From: Streptomyces flavidovirens DSM 40150
Lineage (GTDB): Bacteria > Actinomycetota > Actinomycetes > Streptomycetales > Streptomycetaceae
Reading direction: 5' to 3'
DNA: 64,000 nucleotides
Assembly (NCBI RefSeq): GCF_000429085.1
Contig: NZ_AUBE01000001.1
Location: 124,001 to 188,000 of the forward strand
Shown piece by piece: positions 48,119 through 56,741 of the stretch (positions are counted from its first letter, which is position 1; each line of letters opens with the position of its first letter). The notes beneath the pieces are model-generated. The model searched no databases. It was given only the letters and a program-made list of their open reading frames with translations, and was not told the origin of the DNA. Made by a program: the position numbers and the translations under genes.

Positions 48119-49333
48119 TCAGCCGGCGCGCAGGGCCACCGTCATGGCCTCCACCGCGAGCAGCGGCGCGACATTGCGGTCCAGGGCCTGGCGGCAGGTG
48201 ATGATCGCCTCTATCCGGCGCAGGGTGCGCTCGGGGGTCGAGTTCTGCGCGATGCGGTCGAGGGAGTCTCGTACATCCTCGTTGGCGAGGGCGACCCGCG
48301 AGCCGAGCTGGAGCGCGAGTACGTCGCGGTAGAAGCCGGTGAGGTCGGTCAGGGCGAGGTCGAGGCTGTCCCGCTGAGTACGGGTCGAGCGGCGCTTCTG
48401 GCGGTCGGCCAGCTCCTTCATCGCGCCCGCCGTGCCACGCGGCATGCGGCCGCCGGACGCCGCGCCGAGGGCCGCCTTCAGGTCGTCCGTCTCCTTGACG
48501 TCGATCTCCTCCGCGACCTGCTTGGCGTCCTCGCCCGCCGCGTCGACCAGCTCCTGGGCCGCCCTGAGGCAACCGCCGATGTCGGCGACGCGCAGCGGAA
48601 GCTTGAGCACGACGGCGCGGCGCGCCCGCGCACGCTCGTCGGTGGCGAGCCTGCGGGCCCGCCCGATGTGGCCCTGGGTGGCGCGGGCGGCGGTCGCGGC
48701 GGTGTCGGGGTCGATTCCGTCACGCCGTACGAGCACGTCTGCGACGGCCTCGACGGACGGCGTACTGAGGGTGAGGTGGCGGCAGCGGGAGCGGATGGTC
48801 GGGAGCACGTCTTCCAAGGACGGCGCGCACAGGAGCCAGACCGTACGGGGAGCGGGCTCCTCGATGGCCTTGAGCAGCACATTGCCGGCGCCTTCGGTGA
48901 GCCGGTCGGCGTCCTCCAGGACGATGATCTGCCAGCGGCCGCCCGCCGGGGACAGCTGGGCGCGCCGGACGAGCTCGCGGGTGTCCTTCACGCCGATGGA
49001 GAGCTGGTCGGTACGGACGATCTCCACGTCGGCGTGCGTGCCGACCAGGGACGTATGGCATCCGTCACAGAACCCGCAGCCCGGTGCACCGCCCAGAGCC
49101 CGGTCCGGGCTGACGCACTGCAGCGCGGCGGCGAACGCGCGGGCGGCGGTGGACCGTCCGGAGCCCGGCGGTCCCGTGAAGAGCCAGGCGTGCGTCATCT
49201 TCGACGCGGCAGGGGCGAGGGTGGCGCCGGACCGGTCGGCGACGGCGGTCACGAGCGCGTCGGCGTCCCGCGCGGCGGCGGCCAGCTGCGCCTGTACCCG
49301 TGCCTGCCCGACCAGGTCGTCCCATACGGCCAT
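48119..49333 (-). CDS. holB: DNA polymerase III delta-prime subunit
   Basis: 404-aa clamp-loader AAA+ protein. Walker A-like FTGPPGSGRSTAARAF at about 52-67, the zinc-module cysteines GCGFCDGCHTSL, LEDADRLTEGAGNVLLKAIEEP as Walker B region, and the SRC motif TIRSRCRHLTL. The glycine-arginine in the P-loop is common in actinobacterial delta-prime. Loads the sliding clamp during replication. ATG start at 49333, followed upstream by about 260 bp to the kinase gene, within the same minus-strand block. Confidence 0.93.
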   Translation of the reverse strand: MAVWDDLVGQARVQAQLAAAARDADALVTAVADRSGATLAPAASKMTHAWLFTGPPGSGRSTAARAFAAALQCVSPDRALGGAPGCGFCDGCHTSLVGTHADVEIVRTDQLSIGVKDTRELVRRAQLSPAGGRWQIIVLEDADRLTEGAGNVLLKAIEEPAPRTVWLLCAPSLEDVLPTIRSRCRHLTLSTPSVEAVADVLVRRDGIDPDTAATAARATQGHIGRARRLATDERARARRAVVLKLPLRVADIGGCLRAAQELVDAAGEDAKQVAEEIDVKETDDLKAALGAASGGRMPRGTAGAMKELADRQKRRSTRTQRDSLDLALTDLTGFYRDVLALQLGSRVALANEDVRDSLDRIAQNSTPERTLRRIEAIITCRQALDRNVAPLLAVEAMTVALRAG

Positions 49334-49518
49334 GGTGCTACCGCCTTCGCCGTGCGCTTACGTTGCTTGCGTTCTTGAACCCCGACCATCCCATTGTGGT
49401 CGACCCCACTGACATCCATCGCCCATGAGGCCACCCCTGGACCGCCTGGACCGCCTGGACAGCCGCCGAGTGCGGTGCTCTACCGGAAAGCTGCCTGGTC
49501 GCGAGGCTCAGGCGGGCC

Positions 49519-49537
49519 GGGCTCCGGGGCGGAGCCC
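49519..49537 (-). terminator. Hairpin after the thymidylate kinase fusion gene
   Basis: GGGCTCCG (49519-49526) / CGGAGCCC (49530-49537) with a 3-nt loop, between the tmk stop and the holB start. No T-run. The rest of 49334-49593 shows nothing else. Confidence 0.5.
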
Positions 49538-49593
49538 CGGTTTCGGGAAGGGAGGGGCAGGGGAACAAAGCCCCGCCCCTCCCACCCGCACGC

Positions 49594-52500
49594 CTAACGG
49601 CGCCCGCCCCGCCCCCACTGATCGCCACGATCGCCGCGATCACCGCGATCACCGCGATCGCCGCGATCACCGCGATCGTCGTCCTCGTCGCCGTCCCGGC
49701 CGCCCAGCAGCTCGTCCGCCAGCGACGGCAGATCGTCGAGCGGCGTCTCCTCCGCCCAGTCGGAGCGCCGGCGCGACGCACGCGCGTTCTGGCCCGCGGT
49801 CGGATGCGCCGCTTCCGGGTCCAGCCACGGCAGCTCGCGCGTACGGTCATTGCCGCCGTCGCTCTCGTCGCCGTCCTCGGCCCGCTCGTCCCGGAAGAAG
49901 CCCGGCGGCACCCGGTCGGAAGGCTCGTCCCGTACGGGCGGCAACACCGCCGTCTCCTCCGCGGGCGCGACGTCCCGCACCGGCGGCAGCACCGCTGTCT
50001 CGTCCGCCGGCTTCGGCCCTGCGTCCCGCACCGGCCGCAGCACGGTCGTATCGTCGCCCGGCCGCGCGTCCCGCACCGGCCCCGCGTCCCGCACCGGCCG
50101 CAACACCGCCGTCTCGTCCGCCGCACGGCCCGCGGACGCCGAAGGGGGCTCCTCCTTGCGCATGTCGATACGCGGTGTCTCCACCGTCTGCGTCACATCG
50201 TCCGGCCGCACGACCGGCGTCGGCACAGTCAGCTCAGCGTCAGTCAGCTCAGCACCGGACGACCGGGCCGGCCCCGCCGCATCCGCCGCCGTCGACGCCG
50301 CCGCGGAGGCCGCTGCCGCCGACTCCGCGAGCCTGCGCGCCTCCTCCGCCCGCAGCAGCGCCTCCTCCGCCCTGCGCTGCTTCTCGCGGCGGCGTTCCTC
50401 CGCCTCCGCCCGCAGCCTGGCCTCTTCAGCGGCCTGCCGGCGCAGCCGCTCCTGCTCGGCGGCCCGCGCCTTCTCCTCCGCCTCGCGGCGCAGCCGCTCC
50501 TCCTCGGCGAGCCGGCGCGCCTCCTCGGCCCGGCGACGGGCCTCCTCCGCCTGCCGTTCGGCCTCGCGCTGCCGCGCCTCTTCGATCTCGCGGCGCTTGC
50601 GCTCCTCCTCCTCGGCGCGGAGCTTCGCGAGCTGTGCCTGCCGCTCGCGCTCCAGCCGCTCCTCCTCGGCCTTGCGCGCGGCCTCCTCCTCGGCCTTGCG
50701 CCGCGCCTCCTCCTCGGCGGCCTTCCGCGCTTCCTCCCGCGCCTTCACCTCGGCGTCGGAGAGAGGCAGCATCCGGTCCAGACGGTGGCGTACGACCGTG
50801 GTGACCGATTCCGGGTCCTGACCGGCGTCCACCACCAGATACCGGCCGGGATCGGCGGCGGCCAGCGTCAGGAAACCGTGCCGCACGCGCGCGTGGAACT
50901 CCGGCGGCTCCGACTCCAGCCGGTCCGGCGCCTCCGTGAACCGCTCGCGCGCGGTCTGCGGCGAGACGTCCAGCAGAACCGTCAGATGCGGTACGAGCCC
51001 GTCCGTCGCCCAGCGCGAGATACGGGCGATCTCGGTCGGCGACAGATCGCGGCCCGCGCCCTGGTAGGCCACGGACGAGTCGACGTACCGGTCCGTGATG
51101 ACGACAGCGCCGCGCTCCAGCGCCGGACGTACGACGGAATCGACGTGCTCCGCGCGGTCGGCGGCGTACAGCAGCGCCTCCGCGCGGTTCGACAGGCCCG
51201 CGCTCGACACGTCCAGCAGGATCGACCGCAGCCGCTTGCCGATCGGTGTGGCGCCGGGCTCGCGCGTGACGACGACCTCGTGGCCCTTGTTGCGGATCCA
51301 CTCGGCGAGCGCCTCGACCTGGGTGGACTTGCCCGCCCCGTCGCCGCCCTCGATGGCGATGAAGAACCCGTTCGCGGCGGGCGCCTGGTCCGGCTCGCCA
51401 CCCCGCAGCGCCTCGCGCAGGTCGCGGCGCAGCGGGACGCCCTGCCGGTCGTCCGCCTTGGCCAGTACGAGCGCGGCGACCGGCAGCAGCAGCGCGCCGA
51501 CGAGCATGAGCGTGAAGCCCGCGCCGCCGTGGGCGAAGACGAAGCTGCCGCTGGCCAGCCGGTGCGGGCCGATCGCGGCGGCGAGCACCGGGGCCACGAC
51601 CGCGCCCAGGGCGATGTAGACCCGTACGACGGCGTGGAGGTGTTCCGTGGTGCGTGCCCGCCGGAAGTCCTCGGTCTCCTGGTCGAGCAGCGTGTGCCCG
51701 GTGTTCGCGGCGACTCCGGCGCAGAAGCCGGCAAGCAGCGTGATCATGATGACGGTCGCCGTGTCGGGCACCATGCCCATGGCGAGCAGCGCGATGCCGG
51801 TGACGGCGATCGCGAGCGACAGCAGGCGGCGCCGCGACAGCGTGGGCAGCACCTTCTGCGCGCTGCGGATGCCGACGACAGCGCCGCCGGTCAGGGCGAG
51901 GAAGAGCAGGGCGAAGGTGACGGGGCCGCCGCCGAGGTCCTTCGCGTGCAGTACGGCGACGGCCGCCGCGGCGGCGATCGCTCCGGCGACGGCGGCGCAG
52001 GCCACGACGATGAGCCGGATCGCGCCGGTGCGCCCCTTGTCGACGCCCGTGCCGGTCTTGGGCCGGCGCAGGCCCTCCAGGGGGGAGCGCGCGCGGGGCG
52101 TCTGTGCGTCGGGCAGTTGCAGGAAGTACAGCGTGGATACGGAGGCGGCGAAGAGACCGGCGGCGACGTACGACCCGAGGGCGGCCTGGTGCTGCGTGAA
52201 CCAGTCGATGCCGGAGCCGAGCAGATTGCCGACCAGGGTCGCCACCAGCAGCACTGCGGCGGCCGCGGGCAGGGCGACGAAGCTCGTACGCAGCGACAGC
52301 CGGCGCAGCGCGTCCAGGTGGTCCGGCAGCGGCCGTACCGTCGCGCCCTCCGGCGGCGGCGCGGGCAGCAGCGCGGGGGCGGCGCCCTCCTTGGCGACCG
52401 TCCAGAGGCGCTCGGCGACGCCGGCGACGAAGACGGTGCTCAGGAGTACGGCCTGGGCCTTGTCAGGGGTCCAGACGATCCACAGCGGTGCGACGACGAG

Positions 52501-52887
52501 GAGGCCGAGCCGCAGCCCGTCCGCGCCGATCATCGTCCAGCGGCGGTCGAGCGGACCCGATGGCGCGGTCAGTGTGGAGACCGGGCCCAGGAGCAGGGCT
52601 CCGAAGATGAAGGTGGCAAGGATCCGAGCCCCGAACACCGCGGCGACCGCGAAGGCCGCACCGCGATAACCACCGCCGAACGACCCTTCCGAGATCGCCG
52701 CCTGAAGCGACAGCAACAGCAGCACGAGAAGGGCGAGTGCGTCGCCGGTGTTGCCGACGACCTGTGCGCTCCACAACCGCCGGAGCGGAGGGAGGCGCAG
52801 CAGGGCTCGTACGGCTCGCTCGCGTGAGTCTGCGGCTAGTGCGTCGGAGGTGGGGCTCACGACCGTTGGCTGCTCGGCTCGCGTCAT
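49594..52887 (-). CDS. tmk: Membrane protein/thymidylate kinase fusion with coiled-coil tail
   Basis: 1097 aa in four parts. Residues 1-490 are a 12-helix MFS-like membrane domain (helices such as FALLFLALTGGAVVGI). Residues 505-710 are a complete thymidylate kinase: FIAIEGGDGAGKSTQ P-loop, VTREPGATPIG, the DRYVDSSVAYQGAGR motif, making dTDP from dTMP. Residues 720-880 are a Glu/Arg/Ala coiled coil. The tail has repeated ETAVLxPVRD units and ends in six Arg-Gly-Asp-type repeats encoded by 9-bp DNA repeats (about 49628-49678). This fusion is standard in Streptomyces; the membrane part's function is unknown. Confidence 0.92.
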   Translation of the reverse strand: MTRAEQPTVVSPTSDALAADSRERAVRALLRLPPLRRLWSAQVVGNTGDALALLVLLLLSLQAAISEGSFGGGYRGAAFAVAAVFGARILATFIFGALLLGPVSTLTAPSGPLDRRWTMIGADGLRLGLLVVAPLWIVWTPDKAQAVLLSTVFVAGVAERLWTVAKEGAAPALLPAPPPEGATVRPLPDHLDALRRLSLRTSFVALPAAAAVLLVATLVGNLLGSGIDWFTQHQAALGSYVAAGLFAASVSTLYFLQLPDAQTPRARSPLEGLRRPKTGTGVDKGRTGAIRLIVVACAAVAGAIAAAAAVAVLHAKDLGGGPVTFALLFLALTGGAVVGIRSAQKVLPTLSRRRLLSLAIAVTGIALLAMGMVPDTATVIMITLLAGFCAGVAANTGHTLLDQETEDFRRARTTEHLHAVVRVYIALGAVVAPVLAAAIGPHRLASGSFVFAHGGAGFTLMLVGALLLPVAALVLAKADDRQGVPLRRDLREALRGGEPDQAPAANGFFIAIEGGDGAGKSTQVEALAEWIRNKGHEVVVTREPGATPIGKRLRSILLDVSSAGLSNRAEALLYAADRAEHVDSVVRPALERGAVVITDRYVDSSVAYQGAGRDLSPTEIARISRWATDGLVPHLTVLLDVSPQTARERFTEAPDRLESEPPEFHARVRHGFLTLAAADPGRYLVVDAGQDPESVTTVVRHRLDRMLPLSDAEVKAREEARKAAEEEARRKAEEEAARKAEEERLERERQAQLAKLRAEEEERKRREIEEARQREAERQAEEARRRAEEARRLAEEERLRREAEEKARAAEQERLRRQAAEEARLRAEAEERRREKQRRAEEALLRAEEARRLAESAAAASAAASTAADAAGPARSSGAELTDAELTVPTPVVRPDDVTQTVETPRIDMRKEEPPSASAGRAADETAVLRPVRDAGPVRDARPGDDTTVLRPVRDAGPKPADETAVLPPVRDVAPAEETAVLPPVRDEPSDRVPPGFFRDERAEDGDESDGGNDRTRELPWLDPEAAHPTAGQNARASRRRSDWAEETPLDDLPSLADELLGGRDGDEDDDRGDRGDRGDRGDRGDRGDQWGRGGRR

Positions 52888-52961
52888 CCGCCCAGCCTAT
52901 CCGGACGCCGCCGGTCCCTGGAGTCCCACCCGAACAAACGCCCGCCCGCAAGGGCGGGATC

Positions 52962-53225
52962 TCACTCGTCGCTGAGCAGAACCTCGTCAAAAATCTCCAC
53001 CACGACGACGACCAGCAGCCCGTGCGCGACGACGTACTCGATGAGCAGCCCCGGCGCCACCTGAGCCCTGCGGTCGTCCTCGTGAGTGCCGATATGGCTG
53101 CTGGCCTTGTGATACGGGTCGAGAGCGAGCTTGGCCAGCCCACGCTCCAGCAACTGACGCCTGGCCGGCGCGAGGGCTTCAGCCGTGGCTTTTGCCTCGA
53201 CGGTGTACGTGACTCGATACGACAT
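52962..53225 (-). CDS. RelE/ParE-like toxin-family protein
   Basis: 87-aa protein with the RelE-fold pattern: YRVTYTVEAKATAEALAPARRQLLERGLAKLALDP (start of chain through residue 37, described in part), a central HEDDRRAQVAPGLLIEYVV strand and a very hydrophobic end LLVVVVVEIFDEV. The basic catalytic residues of active RelE are not clear, and no antitoxin gene is adjacent, so it may be an inactive or housekeeping homologue. ATG 53225; it lies between tmk and topA on the same strand. Confidence 0.7.
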   Translation of the reverse strand: MSYRVTYTVEAKATAEALAPARRQLLERGLAKLALDPYHKASSHIGTHEDDRRAQVAPGLLIEYVVAHGLLVVVVVEIFDEVLLSDE

Positions 53226-53241
53226 CGAGCTCCCCCTCTGC

Positions 53242-56124
53242 TCAGTTGTCGCTGTCCGGCTCGGCGGCCATGCTCTTCTTGGCCGCCGTCTTGGTAGCGG
53301 TTTTCTTCACCGCAGTCTTCACAGCAGCAGTTGTCTTTTTCGCCGCCGTCTTCTTCGCAGCGGCGGTCTTCGCCGTGGTCGTCTTCTTGGCCGCGGTCTT
53401 CTTCGCCGGGGCCTTCTTCGCCGGAGCCTTCTTGGCGGTCTTCTTCTTCGCCGGGCCCTTGGCGCGCTTCTCCGCGAGGAGCTCATAACCCCGCTCCGGG
53501 GTGATGTCCTCCACGCTGTCGTCCGTCCGCAGCGTCGCGTTCGTCTCGCCGTCCGTGACGTACGGACCGAAGCGCCCGTCCTTCACGACCACCGGACGCT
53601 CGCTGACCGGGTCGGTGCCCAGCTCCTTGAGCGGCGGCTTGGCGGCCGCGCGGCCCCGCTGCTTGGGCTGGGCGTAGATCGCCAGTGCCTCTTCGAGCGT
53701 GATCGAGAAGAGCTGGTCCTCGGTCTCCAGGGAGCGCGAGTCCGTGCCCTTCTTGAGGTACGGGCCGTAGCGGCCGTTCTGCGCGGTGATCTCCACGCCC
53801 TCGGCGTCGGTACCGACGACGCGCGGCAGCGACATCAGCTTGAGCGCGTCCTCAAGCGTCACCGTGTCCAGCGACATCGACTTGAAGAGCGACGCCGTTC
53901 GCGGCTTGACCGCGTTCTTGCCGGTCTTCGGAGTGCCCTCGGGAAGGATCTCCGTGACGTACGGGCCGTACCGGCCGTCCTTCGCCACGATCTGGCGGCC
54001 CGTCTCCGGGTCGGTGCCCAGCTCGAAGTCGCCGCTCGGCTTGGCCAGCAGCTCCTCGGCGTACTCGACGGTCAGCTCGTCCGGCGCCATGTCGTCCGGC
54101 ACGTCGGCGCGCTGGTGGTTCTCGTTGTCCTTCTCACCGCGCTCGATGTACGGGCCGTAGCGGCCCACGCGCAGCACGATGCCTTCGCCGACCGGGAACG
54201 AGGAGATCTCACGGGCGTCGATCGCACCGAGGTCGGTGACGAGCTCCTTGAGGCCGCCGAGGTGGTCGCCGTCGCCGTTCCCCGCGTCCGCCGCTCCTCC
54301 GGGAGCGACGCCCGTGGTGCCGGCGTCGCCGCCCTCACCGAAGTAGAAGCGCCGCAGCCACGGCACGGCCTGGGCCTCGCCCCGCGCGATGCGGTCGAGG
54401 TCGTCCTCCATCTTCGCCGTGAAGTCGTAGTCGACGAGCCGGCCGAAGTGCTTCTCCAGCAGGTTGACCACGGCGAAGCTCAGGAAGGACGGCACGAGCG
54501 CCGTGCCCTTCTTGAAGACGTACCCGCGGTCGAGGATCGTGCCGATGATCGAGGCGTACGTCGACGGGCGGCCGATCTCGCGCTCTTCGAGCTCCTTGAC
54601 CAGCGAGGCCTCGGTGTAGCGGGCCGGCGGCTTGGTCGCGTGCCCGTCGACCGAGATCTCCTCGGACGACAGCGCGTCGCCCTGGGCGACCTGCGGCAGC
54701 CTGCGCTCACGGTCGTCGAGCTCGGCGTTCGGGTCGTCGGCGCCTTCGACGTACGCCTTCATGAAGCCGTGGAAGGTGATCGTCTTGCCGGAGGCGGAGA
54801 ACTCGGCGTCGCGGCCGTCGCTCGCCCGGCCGCCGATCTTCACCGTCACGCTGTTCCCGACGGCGTCCTTCATCTGGGAGGCGACGGTGCGCTTCCAGAT
54901 CAGCTCGTACAGCCGGAACTGGTCGCCGCTCAGGCCCGTCTCGGCAGGGGTACGGAAGCGGTCGCCGGAGGGGCGGATCGCCTCGTGCGCCTCCTGCGCG
55001 TTCTTGACCTTCGCGGCGTACGTGCGCGGCTTGTCCGGCAGGTAGTCGGCGCCGTACAGGTGCGTGACCTGGGCACGGGCCGCCTGCACCGCGGTGTCGG
55101 AGAGCGTCGTGGAGTCCGTACGCATGTACGTGATGAAGCCGTTCTCGTACAGCTTCTGCGCGACCTGCATCGTCGACTTGGCGCCGAAGCCCAGCTTGCG
55201 CGATGCCTCCTGCTGGAGGGTCGTCGTACGGAATGGGGCGTACGGCGAGCGGCGGTACGGCTTCGACTCGACCGAGCGGACGGCGAACGGCGAGTCGGCG
55301 AGGGCGGCGGCCAGGGCGCGGGCGTTCGCCTCGTCGAGGTGAAGGACGTCACTCTTCAGTTGTCCCACGGAGTTGAAATCGCGGCCCTGGGCGATACGCC
55401 GGCCGTCGACCGTCGTCAGGCGGGCGACCAGAGAGGACGGGTCGGAGGCGTCACCGGTGCGTCCCGTGGAGAACGTGCCGGTCAGGTCCCAGTACTCAGC
55501 AGAACGAAAAGCGATGCGCTCGCGTTCCCGGGCTACGACAAGCCGGGTGGCGACGGACTGGACACGGCCGGCGGACAGCCGGGGCATGACCTTCTTCCAC
55601 AGGACCGGCGAGACCTCGTAGCCGTAGAGACGGTCGAGGATGCGGCGCGTCTCCTGGGCGTCGACCATGGGCTTGTTCAGGTCACGCGGATTGGACACGG
55701 CCTCGCGGATCGCGTCCTTGGTGATCTCGTGGAAGACCATCCGGTGGACCGGGACCTTGGGCTTCAGGACTTCCAGGAGGTGCCACGCGATGGCTTCGCC
55801 CTCGCGGTCCTCATCGGTGGCGAGGAAGAGTTCGTCGGACTCCGCGAGGAGGTCCTTGAGCTTCCTGACCTGCGACTTCTTGTCGGCATTGACGACATAG
55901 ACCGGCTGGAAGTCGTTCTGTACGTCTACGCCGAGGCGGCGCACCTCACCGGTGTACTTGTCGGGCACCTCGGCGGCGCCGTTCGGGAGGTCGCGGATGT
56001 GCCCGACGCTCGCCTCGACGACATAACCAGGGCCGAGGTAGCCCTTGATCGTCTTCGCCTTGGCGGGCGACTCGACGATGACGAGTCGGCGGCCGCCGTG
56101 TGCGGTCTCGCTGGTCGGGGACAA
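53242..56124 (-). CDS. topA: DNA topoisomerase I
   Basis: 960-aa type IA topoisomerase that relaxes negative supercoils. TOPRIM domain at the N-terminus (RRLVIVESPAKAKTIKGYLG, FLATDEDREGEAIAWHLL), the active-site Tyr333 in GFITYMRTDST, and LSAGRVQSVATRLV. Instead of zinc fingers it has four C-terminal TopA repeats (RYGPY motifs) and a Lys/Ala-rich tail of about 75 residues (KKTAAKK type), as in Streptomyces. Start: TTG 56124 with GGAGAGAAGAG upstream; the frame continues further without an RBS. Confidence 0.96.
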   Translation of the reverse strand: MSPTSETAHGGRRLVIVESPAKAKTIKGYLGPGYVVEASVGHIRDLPNGAAEVPDKYTGEVRRLGVDVQNDFQPVYVVNADKKSQVRKLKDLLAESDELFLATDEDREGEAIAWHLLEVLKPKVPVHRMVFHEITKDAIREAVSNPRDLNKPMVDAQETRRILDRLYGYEVSPVLWKKVMPRLSAGRVQSVATRLVVARERERIAFRSAEYWDLTGTFSTGRTGDASDPSSLVARLTTVDGRRIAQGRDFNSVGQLKSDVLHLDEANARALAAALADSPFAVRSVESKPYRRSPYAPFRTTTLQQEASRKLGFGAKSTMQVAQKLYENGFITYMRTDSTTLSDTAVQAARAQVTHLYGADYLPDKPRTYAAKVKNAQEAHEAIRPSGDRFRTPAETGLSGDQFRLYELIWKRTVASQMKDAVGNSVTVKIGGRASDGRDAEFSASGKTITFHGFMKAYVEGADDPNAELDDRERRLPQVAQGDALSSEEISVDGHATKPPARYTEASLVKELEEREIGRPSTYASIIGTILDRGYVFKKGTALVPSFLSFAVVNLLEKHFGRLVDYDFTAKMEDDLDRIARGEAQAVPWLRRFYFGEGGDAGTTGVAPGGAADAGNGDGDHLGGLKELVTDLGAIDAREISSFPVGEGIVLRVGRYGPYIERGEKDNENHQRADVPDDMAPDELTVEYAEELLAKPSGDFELGTDPETGRQIVAKDGRYGPYVTEILPEGTPKTGKNAVKPRTASLFKSMSLDTVTLEDALKLMSLPRVVGTDAEGVEITAQNGRYGPYLKKGTDSRSLETEDQLFSITLEEALAIYAQPKQRGRAAAKPPLKELGTDPVSERPVVVKDGRFGPYVTDGETNATLRTDDSVEDITPERGYELLAEKRAKGPAKKKTAKKAPAKKAPAKKTAAKKTTTAKTAAAKKTAAKKTTAAVKTAVKKTATKTAAKKSMAAEPDSDN

Positions 56125-56336
56125 CTTGGCTCTTCTCTCCGGTCGACACTCAGTGGTCTGTACGTGACGCTGCGGAGTGTGACGGTACAACCCGTCCCCG
56201 TGTCAAACGGCAAAAGCCCGCAACGGCCACTCGAACGGTAACCCGACTCCCGGCATTCCTGCCGCCCGGACCGCCCGACCGCCTCTGCGGGACCCCTCTG
56301 GAGACCTCGTGGAGATGCCGTGTGGATCTCTTCCGA

Positions 56337-56534
56337 TCAGATCCGGCCGAAACACCACACTCCGAGAGCGACGAAAGCCGCACCGAACAAAGTGGCCAGC
56401 GCGAATGAGGTCGCGGGGCTCGTTCCGTACGCCACCGGCGCACGGCGCAGAGCGCACGCTCCCGTCCACCACAGCAGCGCGGCCCCGAACAACGTGAACG
56501 CCGCTCCGGCGAAGATCCCCGGCCCGCTCTCCAT
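56337..56534 (-). CDS. Small membrane protein, 65 aa
   Basis: Two transmembrane segments (GIFAGAAFTLFGAALLWWTG and FALATLFGAAFVALGVWCFG) separated by a short basic loop. ATG 56534 has GAGGGG upstream; a GTG at 56555 would lengthen it by seven residues. Lies between topA and the methyltransferase gene. Function unknown. Confidence 0.7.
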   Translation of the reverse strand: MESGPGIFAGAAFTLFGAALLWWTGACALRRAPVAYGTSPATSFALATLFGAAFVALGVWCFGRI

Positions 56535-56741
56535 CCCCGTACCCCTCACCCTCACCGTCGGTCACCCTGGTTCCCCGGATGGTGAGGCTGGCACCCACGG
56601 AACACCGGCCGGCGACCTCGATACGAACGTCCGGTGAACGACGGGCGGGCGGCAGGGGCGCGGCTCGTCCAGCAGCTCGGTCCAGCGGCCCAGTCCAGCA
56701 GCTCGGCCCGACGGCCCAGTCCAGCGGCTCGGTCCGACGGC

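Noticed and set aside
49621..49680. Regular GATC-rich repeats resembling a repeat array or CRISPR
   Set aside because: The 9-bp period encodes Arg-Gly-Asp-type repeats in frame at the end of the kinase fusion, with no spacers or cas genes.
52962..53225. Active toxin-antitoxin pair
   Set aside because: No adjacent antitoxin gene and no clear catalytic residues; it sits in a conserved housekeeping block.
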